Below the pieces are notes generated by a model. It did not search any database. It saw only the letters and a list, made by a program, of their open reading frames with translations, and was not told where the DNA came from. Below, in pieces: positions 53,400 to 64,000 of a stretch of DNA of 64,000 nucleotides. The number at the start of each line of letters is the position of its first letter. The first letter of the stretch is position 1. The stretch spans positions 80,462,610 to 80,526,609 of the forward strand of contig NC_088917.1 in NCBI RefSeq assembly GCF_963576675.1, read 5' to 3'. Source of the DNA: Euphorbia lathyris (taxonomy: Eukaryota; Streptophyta; Magnoliopsida; Malpighiales; Euphorbiaceae). Made by a program: the position numbers and the translations under genes.

Positions 53400-55438
53400 T
53401 GATTGAACCAGAATCGGAGAGATTAAAGCATGCTAGACAAGCTTCTATCAGAGGCTGAGAAACAGCTATTTGTTTCTAGTGACTGCTCAACCTGGTTCAC
53501 AGTTACTCTTCTACAGATCTTACGCAGTCAAGTAGTAGTTGGAGGCACAGTTCTAGGACTCCCGCGGATGATCTTCAAGTGCTTCAAGCGAAGTTGCCGT
53601 CTACAGGTTGATCTAGTTCACTTTTACAAAGGAATGAACGGAAATTCCAGTCATCAAGTAGAATACGGTTTTACTTCTAAACCTCCTCATAGTCAATCAC
53701 TCGATAGCTCATTTGCTTCACAAGACGATGAATTGGTTCAAACTATGTAATGTAAATTCAGAAATTCGTAAAAGTGTATTTGAAAGTGTCACTCAAATAC
53801 ACTTAGACAGCTCGTACATGCTCATTCAAAGCTTTTCTCCATATCTGAAGTTGAAGGTATTTCCATTATTTTTCTTTTGCTTGTTACATTTTGCCATCGG
53901 TAACTGATGAAATGGTGTGATTATCAAGCGTATTCGTGCATCATTATGTGATAATTAATTAGAACAGGACTCATGTTTATTGGTTCTGTTATAATTAATT
54001 ACATTGTCCTGCTGCTGCACCAATCATGATAGAAGTTCATTTTTTAATTCAAATTGAACCGTACTTGGAATAATTTGTCATTTTGATCCGTATACTTCGA
54101 CTTTGGCACATTTGACCCATGTAACACGCAAGCAATCTGTTCCATCTGTTCCTTTATCTCCCTGTGAATTGTATGTTTGTAACTATAGGGACATGATTTT
54201 TTCAATTCCAATTGACTAGGCATATTTTGAGTAATATATCTTGATATACCTGTAGATTCCAAAACAACCCTTACTTGTACATATTTCCCTTGGCCATGAA
54301 CCCCCTTGTGATTTTGGGATGTTTTAGTCATTCAACGTTCTATTTTCTGATTTGAAGTGATGAAGGAAGGACGGAAAGAGAAGTGAAGTTCCTAACTCGA
54401 TTCAAATTATGGAAGATTTCTTTGCAATTAATATAGTTCTAATCATAGTCTCTTGTATAATTAGAGGGAACAATTAGATTTCATGTTGGTACGTCTATCT
54501 AAATGTACATGAGCCCAAAGTGACAAATTTTGCCAAGTAGAAAGGCTAAAAATTTAACATTTTACACTTAAATACGTCCTGATTTTTGGCACATGTTTAT
54601 CGGTCCTTGTTAGATATGAAAATAATTCTTTACTTGCAGGTGCTTTGGCTGTGTATGTTGCATTTCAAAGTGAAGATATTAAAGCTAGAGCTATAAGGTT
54701 TATGAGTAGTATCACGAATTCGATAGAAATGGTGCTGAAATGCAATGTAGCGGTGAGAATCATTCGAGTGCCAGATGGTGCGGATTCATTGAACTGTGGA
54801 ATTCAAAGTGAGTTGCAGGGTCGGAAGGTAGCAGAAGCCAAAACTTCATTTGAGAACGAAAGAAAGGTAAATGATTACTCTGACTCTTGAACTAGAGTCC
54901 TCCCTCAACTTATCCAGAGGAAGCTTAAATGTTGATACAGAAAATGGTGAAGAGAAAGAAGGAATACCAGAATCACCCATGCAGAGGATAGAATCGATCA
55001 TACAGGAGCAGAGGTTACAGGCTGTAGAGAAAGGCAGTCCTGGTTCATTGAGTCGATTGAAACCCAAGAAGAATCAATTGCTGCCACAAGAGGATATCCA
55101 TCAACAGAATCAATTGGAATCTGCAAGTTCAATGGGCTTTCTATCTCAGCATTGGGAAGACAAACTAAACCATTAAATCAAAAGCCTGAGGATGGAAGAA
55201 CATGAGGTGCTCCATAAGGATCAGATCAGTATAAAAGCTGATCATTTTCCGAAATCTCTAAGCTTGTTGCACGATAGCAAATTTATAGGCAATTTAAACC
55301 AGGAAAGCCTGTGAGTCTTCTGTTTAGTGTCTTCATAAGAAATAGGTATATTATATCCATCTTAATCTCAACCCGGTTTTTGTATCAGGAATACGAATCA
55401 AGCTCAGACTTGTCTGTTGGAGTACCAATGGAGCTCTC
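53400..55438 (+). pseudogene. STICHEL-like (DNA polymerase III gamma/tau-like) C-terminal fragment, introns retained
   Basis: Pieces in the order of the C-terminus of plant STICHEL proteins (AAA-ATPase-like regulators of trichome branching): KLLSEAEKQL and CSTWFTVTLLQ (53440-53530); a degraded stretch; KCHSNTLRQLVHAHSKLFSI then SEVE (about 53780-53856); after an intron (53857-54639) ALAVYVAFQSEDIKARAIRF and SSITNSIEMVLKCNV; then SPMQRIESIIQEQRL and GSPGSLSRLKPKKNQLLPQE; HWEDKLNH; SLSLLHDS; after another intron (55311-55388) YESSSDLS. Frameshifts near 53440 and in the middle, plus stops (for example after HWEDKLNH), exclude a normal product. Introns show a DNA-level copy, not a retrocopy. The ATPase part is absent, and the tail is hit by the copia element. 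Confidence 0.78.
54030..54565. repeat. MITE in the STICHEL-like intron
   Basis: 'ttgtcattttgatccgtata' and 'tttggcacatttgaccc' on the left pair with 'gcccaaagtgacaaattttg' on the right. Similar to the TRM11 intron elements at 2629 and 5732. Confidence 0.5.
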
Positions 55439-55532
55439 AAGGAAAAGGTAATCAACTTTTTTTTTTTCCATTCTTTTTCTGTTCAGGAAAATATAATATT
55501 TGACTGAGGGTCAGATTTTACGAAGGAAAAGG
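55439..55532. repeat. 93-bp repeat unit left of the copia element (partner 60524-60600)
   Basis: 'ggtaatcaactttttttttt...gagggtcagatttta' occurs on both sides of the copia element in direct orientation, far longer than the 5-bp target duplication it also has. Confidence 0.75.
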
Positions 55533-55696
55533 TATTAGAATATGTATTATTTATCTGTATCAATTCTGTTATTTATCCCTAGCCTAGAATATAGGCTCAG
55601 TTGTTGACTATAGTTGTTCACTACAGAGTGAACTGTATTCTGTATAAATACGATATTTCATATCAATAACAACTCACTGAGAATCACAATCTCACA
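55533..55696 (+). repeat. 5' LTR of the copia element
   Basis: TATTAGAATATG...ATCTCACA, with TATAAATA near 55656-55663. It begins TA rather than TG, and the 3' LTR does too. Confidence 0.93.
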
Positions 55697-55707
55697 TGGT
55701 ATCAGAG
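55697..55707 (+). other. Primer-binding site, initiator tRNA-Met type
   Basis: TGGTATCAGAG directly follows the LTR, the standard primer site of plant copia elements. Confidence 0.92.
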
Positions 55708-55883
55708 ACCCTAACCCTAATCCACAAATATCTTTCTCCTTCCCCGTCGCCGCCGCCGCGACATCACCTCCAATCTCACGGCCGCCGCCGCCGTTAGCCT
55801 CTCCATTTTTTTTCCGATCACCTTCTACTTATCGGTTCAGAACAGAATCGCAATCCCTTCTCTTTCCTTTCCCGTCGACAATA

Positions 55884-58800
55884 ATGAGCACCAACACCGT
55901 AAACTCCTCAACCGGCACCCCTCCCAAATCAAACTCGACAATGGACAACACAAACACAAATCCAAATCACCATCCGTCCCTCACCGTCTCCAATATTTCT
56001 ACCTTTATCAAAATTACTCTCGACATAGAAAAAGGCCATTACCCCACTTGGGCTGCTCTGTTCAAGCTCCATGCCACCGCATTCGAGGTCCTGGACCATA
56101 TATTTCCTCCATCACCCACCAACCCTTCCGCCAATGATCTTAAACAATCCAATCCTAAGCTCTGGGCTCGCATTGATGCCGTTGTTCTTCAATGGATTTA
56201 TAGTACCATCTCCCTCGACCTTCTCCACACCATTATTGAAACCGATTCCACAGCCGCCAGGGCCTGGAGTCGTTTAGAGGAAACCTTCTCAGACAACAAG
56301 AATTCCCGAGCTCTATTTCTCCAACAAGAATTCTCCAAAACCAAACTCAGTGACTACTCTAATATCTCAGCCTACTGTCAGCATCTCAAATCTTTGTCTG
56401 ATCAACTGACAAATGTGGATTGTCCGGTTACTAACGATCAGATGGTGCTACAACTTATATCCGGTCTGACTGAGGCTTATGATACCGTTGGAACTCAAAT
56501 TAGACATGGGGATCCTCTTCCATCTTTTCAGAGAGCCCGATCCATGCTGATTCTGGAAGAAACAGCTCGTGCCCGCAAGACCCCTCCTCAATCTGAACCA
56601 ATTGCATTGAATGTGTCATCCGCCGAAGCTACGGGTGCGCCGTCGCATAACACTCCACGACCTGCGCATTATCGCGGCTCATCGTCTTACCGCGGGGGCA
56701 GACACGGTGGCCGTTATAATCGCGGCAGGGGCGGTCGACACCACAACCGATCGGCTCCGCCACCCCATTATCGTCCTGCTGCCATTCCTCCTTGGGGATA
56801 TACATACCCATGGGCACCACAACAACAATGGGCTACTCCTCCATGTCCTTACCCTAATTCAGGCAGACAGCCGTCCCAATCTGGAATCTTAGGGCCTCGT
56901 CCTCCAATGCCGCAAGCACACCTTCATATGGAATCCCCATCATATGTGCCTACTGATATTGCAGAAGCTATGCACACCATGACACTTGCTCCACCTTCTG
57001 ATCAATGGCACATGGACACAGGAGCTACCTCGCACATGATAGCTGACAAAGGTACACTCACCTCTTATTTCAATTCGAACCTCAATGAAAATATTATTGT
57101 TGGTAATGGTCATTGTATGCCTGTTTGTGGATCTGGTAATGCCTATTTACATGCTCATCCTCACTGTTTAAAATTAACCAATGTTCTGCATGCACCTCAT
57201 CTTATCAAAAATCTCATATCTGTCCGTCAATTTACTAAAGATAACCAAGTGTCTGTTGAATTTGATCCTTTGGGTTTTTCTGTGAAGGATTTACGGACGG
57301 GTACTACTATCATGAGATGTAAGAGTTCCGGCGCCCTATATCCAGTCACCTCTAGCACCCACAATTCAGCGTCATCTCATTCTATCTTCACTGCTTTGTC
57401 TTCCGCCGTTTGGCATAATAGATTAGGACATCCAGGGCTTCCTGTTTTGAACGCCCTGCTCAATAAAAAGTTGATTTCTTGTAATAAAGTTAAGGATTCT
57501 TCTGTTTGTTCTTCATGCATTAATGGAAAACAAGTAAAATTACCTTTTCAGTCCTCCAACAATTTTGCTTATATGCCTTTCGATTTAATTCATAGTGATA
57601 TTTGGACTTCACCCGTTCTTAGCTCGGGTGGCCATCGTTTTTATGTACTGTTTTTAGATTCGCACACCAATTTTCTTTGGACCTTTCCGTTAGCTCACAA
57701 ATCTCAAGTCTATTCCGCTTTTCTTATATTTCGGTCGTATGTTCGAACTCAATTTGAAAGAGAAATTAAGGTTTTTCAGTGTGACAATGGGGGTGAATTC
57801 AATAACAATTCCTTTAAACAATTCTGTCAAACAAACGGAATGCAATTTCGGTTCTCTTGCCCGTATACCTCACCTCAAAATGGGAAATCAGAACGTACCA
57901 TTCGCACCATTAATAATCTGATTAGAACAGTAATGCATCATGCTTCCATTCCGCTTAAGTTCTGGCAACATGCTCTAGAATTAGCAACATATCTTCTAAA
58001 TATATATCCTCACAAAGTTCTAGGATATCAATCACCCACCAAGATTCTGTACAAATAGGAACCCACCTATTCCCACTTGCGCATCTTCGGATGCATGTGC
58101 TACCCTCTAATTCCATCCCAAACATGAAATAAGCTCGAGTCTCGTTCCTTTCCATGTGTTTTCTTAGGTTATCCTTCTAATCATAGAGGATACAAGTGTC
58201 TGGACATATCTAGAAATAAGATAATCATATCACGTCATGTAATTTTTGATGAATCAATTCTTCCGTTCTCAACAGCATCTCCACATCGCACATCTCCCCC
58301 GCCAACTTCTGTCGAATCGAACAACGATTTCCTACCCGCTGTCCCGTTTCGCACTCACACGACTCCTAATTTCGCTGATTCTGCACCTTCGTCCGCGTCA
58401 CCCACTTCTGTTGCGTCTGTCCCGTCATCTGCGTCACCCGTCACTCCCTCAAGTCCAACCGAGTCGTCCGTGTCGTCTAACCCGACATCTGGTCACGTCA
58501 GTTCGTCGGTGTCATCTGTCGTCCCGTCAAGTACACACCCTTCGTTCGAGTTGTCTCCTGTATCGTCATCTAATCCCAGTCCGTCCGTCTCCTCGTCTGC
58601 GCGCATCGCGCACACGCAGTCCTCCGAGTCGATTTCAGCCCTCATTTCCCCCTCCAATACATCTCAAACTTCTGCTGATACAACACCTTCTGCCTCGTCT
58701 CCTCAATTACAAATTGTTAACAATCACAAAATGACCACGAGAGCTCAACATGGCATCCATAAACCTCGTCGAATGCTAAATCTATCCACATTAACCAAAC

Positions 58801-60365
58801 CTACCATATCTCCGCTTCCAAAAACACCTTCTCTTGCATTAACTGATCCAAACTGGCTACAAGCCATGACTGATGAATTTGAGGCTCTTATTGCAAATAA
58901 GACGTGGGTACTCGTACCCCGTCCAAAATGTGCTAATATTATTCGTAGTTGGTGGATTTTCAGGCACAAAACAAAGTCAGATGGCTCCTTTGAAAGATAT
59001 AAAGCAAGATTGGTTGGGAATGGTTCCGGACAGTTGGCAGGAGTTGATTGTGGTGAAACATTTAGCCCTGTGGTTAAACCGGCCACTATTCGTGCTGTCC
59101 TCAGCATAGCACTGTCTAAAAATTGGAAAATTCGGCAATTAGACGTCAAAAATGCCTTTCTCCATGGGGATCTTACTGAAACAGTTTACATGCATCAACC
59201 ACTGGGGTTCCGGGATTCCAGGTATCCTGATCATGTCTGTCTGCTACAGAAATCACTATACGGCCTGAAGCAGGCACCTCGGGCCTGGTATCAGCGGTTT
59301 GCTAACTTTGTCATACGAATCGGCTTCTCCAACAGCATATCTGACAGCTCCTTATTTATCTACAGACAAGGCTCTGACACGGCATACATCCTTCTATATG
59401 TTGATGATATTGTGCTAATCACTTCATCTGACACACTTCAGGCTTCAGTAATGTCCAAATTGAGCTCCGAATTTGCAATGAAAGATTTGGGTCCTCTACA
59501 CTATTTTTTAGGCATATCAGTAACTCACTCTCCTGGCTCCTTATTTCTGTCTCAGCGGAAGTATGCTTCTGAAATAATTGCAAAAGCCGGGCTCAGCTCG
59601 TGCAATTCGGCTACCACTCCAGTTGACACCAAACAAAAGCTCAGTATCAATTCTGGCTCTGATTATCATGACCCCACTGAATTCAGACGATTGGCTGGTG
59701 CTCTCCAATATCTCACTCTCACCCGACCTGATATCTCATATGCAGTTCAACAGATATGCTTATTCATGCACAACCCAAAAACTACACACATGGCTTCTCT
59801 TAAACGCATTCTCAGGTATGTTCAGGGTACTCTTGACTTTGGCCTCACACTTCTGGCATCTTCTCCTAGTCAATTAATCTCCTACACGGACGCCGATTGG
59901 GCAGGCTGTCCTGACACTCGCCGATCAACATCAGGCTACTGTGTATTCCTCGGGGACAATTTAATCTCTTGGTCCGCCAAACGACAGCCAACACTGTCCC
60001 GATCCAGCGCAGAAGCCGAATATCGCGGCGTTGCCAACGTCGTATCTGAGACATGCTGGATACGCAATCTGCTTTTAGAACTTGGCTGTCCGATTCAGAA
60101 ATCTTCAATAGTGTATTGTGATAATATCAGCGCAGTGTACCTCACGGGCAATCCGGTTCAGCATCACCGCACTAAGCATGTGGAAATGGACATTCACTTT
60201 GTCCGAGAACGCGTTGCAAAAGGCGAAGTCCGTGTCCTTCACGTGTCATCTCGCTATCAAATCGCTGACATCTTCACCAAAGGCCTTCCGTCAACACTAT
60301 TTGAAGATTTTCGTAATAGTCTCAATGTTCGCCCTCCGAACCTTTCGACTATGGGGGCGTATTAG
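55884..60365 (+). pseudogene. Copia gag-pol polyprotein with two in-frame stops
   Basis: One frame of 1,493 codons. The UBN2-type Gag (about residues 60-230) is followed by an RGG-rich segment (YRGGRHGGRYNRGRGG) where a CCHC knuckle would be expected; I see none. Protease MDTGATSH (about 376). Integrase: HNRLGHPGLP and CSSCINGK zinc residues (about 510-545), then HSDIWTSP, CDNGGEF and NGKSERTIR for the D,D,E triad. RT: TWVLVPRPK, LDVKNAFLHGDL, YVDDIVL (about 1171). RNase H: YTDADWAGCPDTRRSTSGY and SSAEAEYRG. Stops: TAG at 58056-58058 and TGA at 58125-58127, both in the integrase C-terminal stretch, each one base from a sense codon (Gln, Arg). The final 5 bases overlap the 3' LTR. Otherwise intact. 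Confidence 0.92.
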
Positions 60366-60523
60366 AATATGTATTATTTATCTGTATCAATTCTGTTATT
60401 TATCCCTAGCCTAGAATATAGGCTCAGTTGTTGACTATAGTTGTTCACTACAGAGTGAACTGTATTCTGTATAAATACGATATTTCATATCAATAACAAC
60501 TTACTGAGAATCACAATCTCACA
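60360..60523 (+). repeat. 3' LTR of the copia element
   Basis: Copy of 55533-55696 with a single C/T difference. Followed by AAAGG and then by the second copy of the 93-bp flanking repeat. Confidence 0.93.
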
Positions 60524-60600
60524 AAAGGTAATCAACTTTTTTTTTTTTCCATTCCTTTTCTGTTCAGAAAAATCTAACAACCGAGGGTCAGATTTTAGGA

Positions 60601-61585
60601 ATGTTTAAAGTGCAAAATGTGTAGAAATTTTAATACACGAGTCGAAGCCACTGGTCACTTGTTTTTCTAAATTAAGCCTCTGAACTCACTTTACACAAAT
60701 TGAGCCTCTAGCTAACGACTATTCTAGCTAAACCATTAGTGAATGGCCCAAAAATCTTTATAACTTTTATTGATGAAGTTCATGATTTTAGTTTTCACAC
60801 TCATTAAGCCATTCACTAACGTAACGTTAGTAAGTGGCTCGATGTATGTGAGAATTGAAGTTTATGGAAATTAAAGTTTAGTATGTTGTTAAACAGGGAG
60901 TCAATTAAAGTATATAAATGATATAAAGACAATGGAAAATTATTTTCATGCAGCAAACAAGGGAAATATAAGAATTATCTTTTTGGACCACAACCTTTTA
61001 TTTAAGAATTGTGTGAACTCACTTTGCAATTTCTCTCAGTCAATAATGTTATTGACACTTTCTCCACCATCAATCTTTTCTTGATTTCGGAAGAAATAAT
61101 TTTCAAATATGCATATTTTCCAAATAAAGAAATTGGAAAATTATTTTTTCAAGACACATAAAAGAATAGTTTAAATGGTAAAATGTATTAGGTTACAGAA
61201 TTTAGAATAATTGATAATGGTAAAATGTGGCTATAAATGGTAGAGGTGTTTATAGATTGATTAATTAATTTGTAAGAGAATTAAATTAATATAATGTCGA
61301 AGATGATTATTATTATAATTATGATTATGATTATGGGATTAGTGAGCATTTAGGAATGACTTTAAGTTAAAGGATTAGACCTCAATTGTACAAAAATATT
61401 CAAATCTCTCTGAAAATAAATAACAATAAGTCTATTAACTTTTTTTTTTTTTTTGAGCAGAGTCTATTAACTTATTTAGCAGGTAAAATGTATTTTGAAG
61501 CCTTTGATTTTTTAAGTTTTAGTGTATTAAATTTTGATCTTTTATTTAGATGCATAAAGCTTCTAATAATTAATATTTGGTTGTT
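60601..61585. other. AT-rich gene-free stretch
   Basis: A degenerate palindromic pattern near 60665-60850 ('ctaaattaagcctctgaac', 'gtaagtggctcgatgtatgt') suggests an old MITE. The rest is AT-rich without coding signal. Confidence 0.45.
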
Positions 61586-61589
61586 ATCG

Positions 61590-62940
61590 GGGATGGAGCC
61601 AGCTCAGGGTTCAAGGGGGAGAGCTCCCCGGCCATCGGCTCCACCCTTAATACCTGTAGTTCCGTTCCTTGTAGCCCTCCTAATATTAGTTTATATATAC
61701 TTTATGTACTATTATTTCAATCCTTAATGGTAGATGAGATGGGTTAAGAGGTCATAGATTCAATTGCCACCAACCTTAATTTATTTTAGAAAGTTTTTAT
61801 TTATTTGAACTTCATTTTTCAATAATTATAAAATTATGTTACCATTATTAATTAATGGGTAATGATATATACAATCCTTAGGGCTGTATATTAGCATTTA
61901 ACATTAGCATTTAATAGGGTAGTATATTTATGTGTATTTCTAATATTTGTATATATTATTGTATTGAACTTTTGAATAAATTAAATACAATTGTATACTT
62001 CCAATATTTACATTAATAGGTTTTGTTGTATTTAAAATTTCAATGTAATAATAAATGTAAGTAATACACTAATAAATATAAATATACTATCCTATTAAAT
62101 GCTAATATACAGCCCTAAGGGCTGTATATATCATTACCCTTTTTATTATGTATTTTTATTAAAAAGATAAATTTTAATTTATGAAAAATATAAAATTTCA
62201 AAATTTAAAAATCGAAAAATATAAAAATGTTATAATTTTTTTTAGAAACTAGCATTGAACTAGTGAAAAATACAGGATTGGTCAGTTGGAGGGTCGATGT
62301 TACACGTATATGTGTAATTTTTTTATTTTTTTTGCTAAATCGAACTTGTTCAATTTTTTTTTTTTTTTTGTACATACATGTTATTATCTGAATGTTCAAA
62401 AACCAATTTTTAAGTATAAATATAAAACTTTTCAAAATTATTCTATATTGTGTTTAAGATTATTAACATGTAAAAAGTTGTGTGTCTAATAGAAAAATCG
62501 GATTTAGGGGAAGGCCTAATAGGTAAAAAAAGTTAGAAATTTGGATTTAAGAAGGGTTTAATATGTCAAAAAATTCGAAATTTGGATTTAAGGAGCACCA
62601 ATAGACCCTAAAAAAAAAATAGAATTTTAGATTTAGAGAGAGACTAACAGACTAAAATAATTAGAATTTTGGATTTAGAAAGAGTTTAAGAGGACATGAG
62701 CTAATTTTAGGGTGCTAATTCAATATGCCATCAAAATTTCTTGGAAACAGAGGACGGGAACCACTAGAGCCTCAAATTTTGTGGAGATAGGAGGGATTGA
62801 AACTACATATGGTCATGGTATTCTGGCAGTCGGAAGGTCTCGAATCTCTCCCTATATGCATTGCATTGAACTAATAGAAAATTAACTTAACTCCAAACGG
62901 TTAAAATTAGCTTTCGCTCTGCCACTAATTATTACTTTTC
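61590..62940. repeat. GGAGCCAG-type repeat split by a MITE
   Basis: 'ggggatggagccagctcagg' at 61590 and 'gctttcgctctgccac' at 62920 are the kind of ends seen in a common plant repeat. 62500-62700 has four degenerate units around 'gaaatttggatttaagaa'. The middle is AT-rich and holds the 61857-62139 MITE. No gene. Confidence 0.4.
61857..62139. repeat. 283-bp MITE, strong inverted ends
   Basis: GGGTAATGATATATACA...GTATATATCATTACCC, with 'ttagggctgtatattagcat' and its inverse next, arms about 75 bp. Target duplication not clear. Confidence 0.8.
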
Positions 62941-63249
62941 TTTAATTCGTCAGATGTTAACTTTATGATATAAAAAAAATTCCCATTAATATCTGACTAT
63001 TTCTATGGGGGAACCACGTGATAAGTTTCTTCTTCTTGTCAGTTATCTCTTTGGCCCCTACACTCCTAATGATTCAAAAATCTTACATTAAAATCTAAAT
63101 AAAAGCAAATACACTAAAATACAAATATATTACTATATTTTTACTCAATTTCAGAAATTTTGAACTTGATATTCATTTGGAATTTGACATGAATCACATG
63201 GAGTTCCCCGTGAAACTTAGTCTATGCCAAAACAACTAACATTCACATT

Positions 63250-63420
63250 AGGGTAAATAATTTATTAGTATTTTAGTTTTTATTTAACACACTGTTTAGT
63301 TTTTCTATTTTGAAAAGTACATTATAAGATCCTTAGTTTTTTTATCGATATTAACTATTTGGTCCTTCTACTTATTTTATTTTAGATTTTTAACCGTTAT
63401 ATTTGGCATAAACAAAAGAT
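63250..63420. repeat. Single arm of the 9006-9564 MITE family
   Basis: 'agggtaaataatttattagt' ... 'acacactgtttagt' ... 'ttaaccgttatatttggc' follows the left arm of 9006-9155 with many substitutions; the other arm is missing. Confidence 0.55.
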
Positions 63421-63599
63421 GAAGAATATATACTCCTTCTAAATAAAAGATAAAGACTAAAAGGTCACCCCTAGGGTTACCAACAACTAAGGAGCCCTAG
63501 GGATAAAATAGGAAAAGCATAAAGATAGATATTAGGGTAAATAAGTTCAATGGCAAAGAGGTAAATAGTAGAGTGGCAAAACAGTAATAAGAAGGTGGC

Positions 63600-63990
63600 A
63601 GATATTGTCCTCAACAAGAAGAACTTGGGGAGGAAGTATTCTCCAGGTCCGATACGCCCCGCGTGGCCTCCCTCACGCCCCGCGTGGATGTGTCCCTGAA
63701 CTTGGTGTTGCTGGCTCGAACTCAAGACGCGAGGCGCCCGATAGATTACGCCCTGCGTCAAGATTACGCCCCGCGTCGTGCGACCTACACCCCGCGTACT
63801 CGACCTCCTGATCTGAACTCTCATCCGAGGTTGGCTCCACGTCCCGCGCCTCGCCATACACGCCCTGCGTGTATGACCTCCTGGATGGTTCCCACGACTT
63901 CGAGTCCTCCACGCCTCGCGTCCCAGCGGACACGCCCCGCGTGCTCTGTTCTTCGCCCTTTCCTTCCTCCTTCTCGGTTAGCTTTCTACG
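63600..63990. repeat. GC-rich segment with repeated ACGCCCCGCGT-type words
   Basis: About ten copies of ACGCC(C/T)(C/T)GCGT or close variants between 63651 and 63945, at irregular spacing, in DNA that is otherwise AT-rich. Open frames on both strands come from the composition; no domain recognised. It may be part of an LTR or other element that extends past the window. Confidence 0.5.
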
Positions 63991-64000
63991 GATCCCATCC

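Larger units (their letters stand above)
55533..60523 (+). mobile_element. Complete Ty1/copia retrotransposon, 4,991 bp
   Basis: 164-bp LTRs at 55533-55696 and 60360-60523 differ at one position by my comparison (aacaaCtcac / aacaaTttac type C/T change). Target duplication AAAGG (55528-55532 and 60524-60528). Primer site TGGTATCAGAG (55697-55707) complements initiator tRNA-Met. The polypurine tract tatgggggc directly precedes the 3' LTR. One long gag-pol frame with two in-frame stops. Recent insertion into the STICHEL-like relic. Confidence 0.95.

Noticed and set aside
63477..63933. Minus-strand frames of 126 and 86 codons in the GC-rich edge
   Set aside because: Composition-driven, built on the ACGCCCCGCGT words; no domain or splice logic seen.
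1..64000. tRNA, rRNA or organelle-derived insertions
   Set aside because: I looked for tRNA-like T-loop words and conserved rRNA stretches and saw none I could support; a covariance-model scan would be decisive.

Overview
The window is nuclear DNA from a flowering plant, most likely a eudicot. The signs are a GT-AG split tRNA methyltransferase gene, a CYP89A-type cytochrome P450, a STICHEL-like gene fragment, plant-lineage Ty3/gypsy, Ty1/copia and LINE elements, and very AT-rich intergenic DNA packed with inverted-repeat elements (MITEs). I cannot name the species from sequence alone. Host genes are few: a 3'-truncated (by the window edge) TRM11 gene at 1-7214 (-), an apparently intact single-exon P450 at 47888-49405 (+), and a decayed, intron-bearing STICHEL-like fragment at 53400-55438 (+). 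Layout. 1-7350: TRM11, whose introns hold at least seven MITEs or MITE fragments. 7600-10980: a long foldback repeat and more MITEs. 10979-22211: a complete 11.2-kb Tat-type Ty3/gypsy element (292-bp LTRs, AGTGA target duplication). It carries gag, a broken pol with two RNase H domains, an 8-9 copy tandem repeat and two genes on the opposite strand with their own TATA boxes; one of these has introns. It sits inside an older MITE. 22212-27368: LINE scraps and MITEs. 27369-35544: a full-length LINE (LINE A, minus strand) in a MITE end, itself split by a 2.65-kb solo LTR. 35562-44300: a second LINE (LINE B, 37437-42647) in the middle of an older palindromic element, with further nesting. 44555-49734: the P450 locus. 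Its upstream region is present twice. The first copy keeps the promoter, the ATG and two further codons, then runs into half a MITE; the second copy drives the intact P450. Two transposons that landed after this duplication can be dated because the other copy preserves the empty site. One of them is Pack-MULE-like and carries a GRF zinc-finger fragment. 49735-53400: repeats and a possible 5' leader. 53400-60523: STICHEL-like fragment with a 4.99-kb Ty1/copia element (164-bp LTRs) in its tail. 60524-64000: AT-rich repeats ending in a GC-rich stretch with repeated ACGCCCCGCGT-type motifs. TRM11 would act in tRNA m2G10 formation and the P450 in ER-bound specialised metabolism; they show no functional link. 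The most unusual features are the antisense gene pair inside the gypsy element, the beheaded P450 promoter duplicate, the GRF-carrying Pack-MULE-like element and the chimeric-looking STICHEL fragment. Coordinates of splice sites, LTRs and target duplications were read from the bases; ends of degenerate MITEs are approximate.
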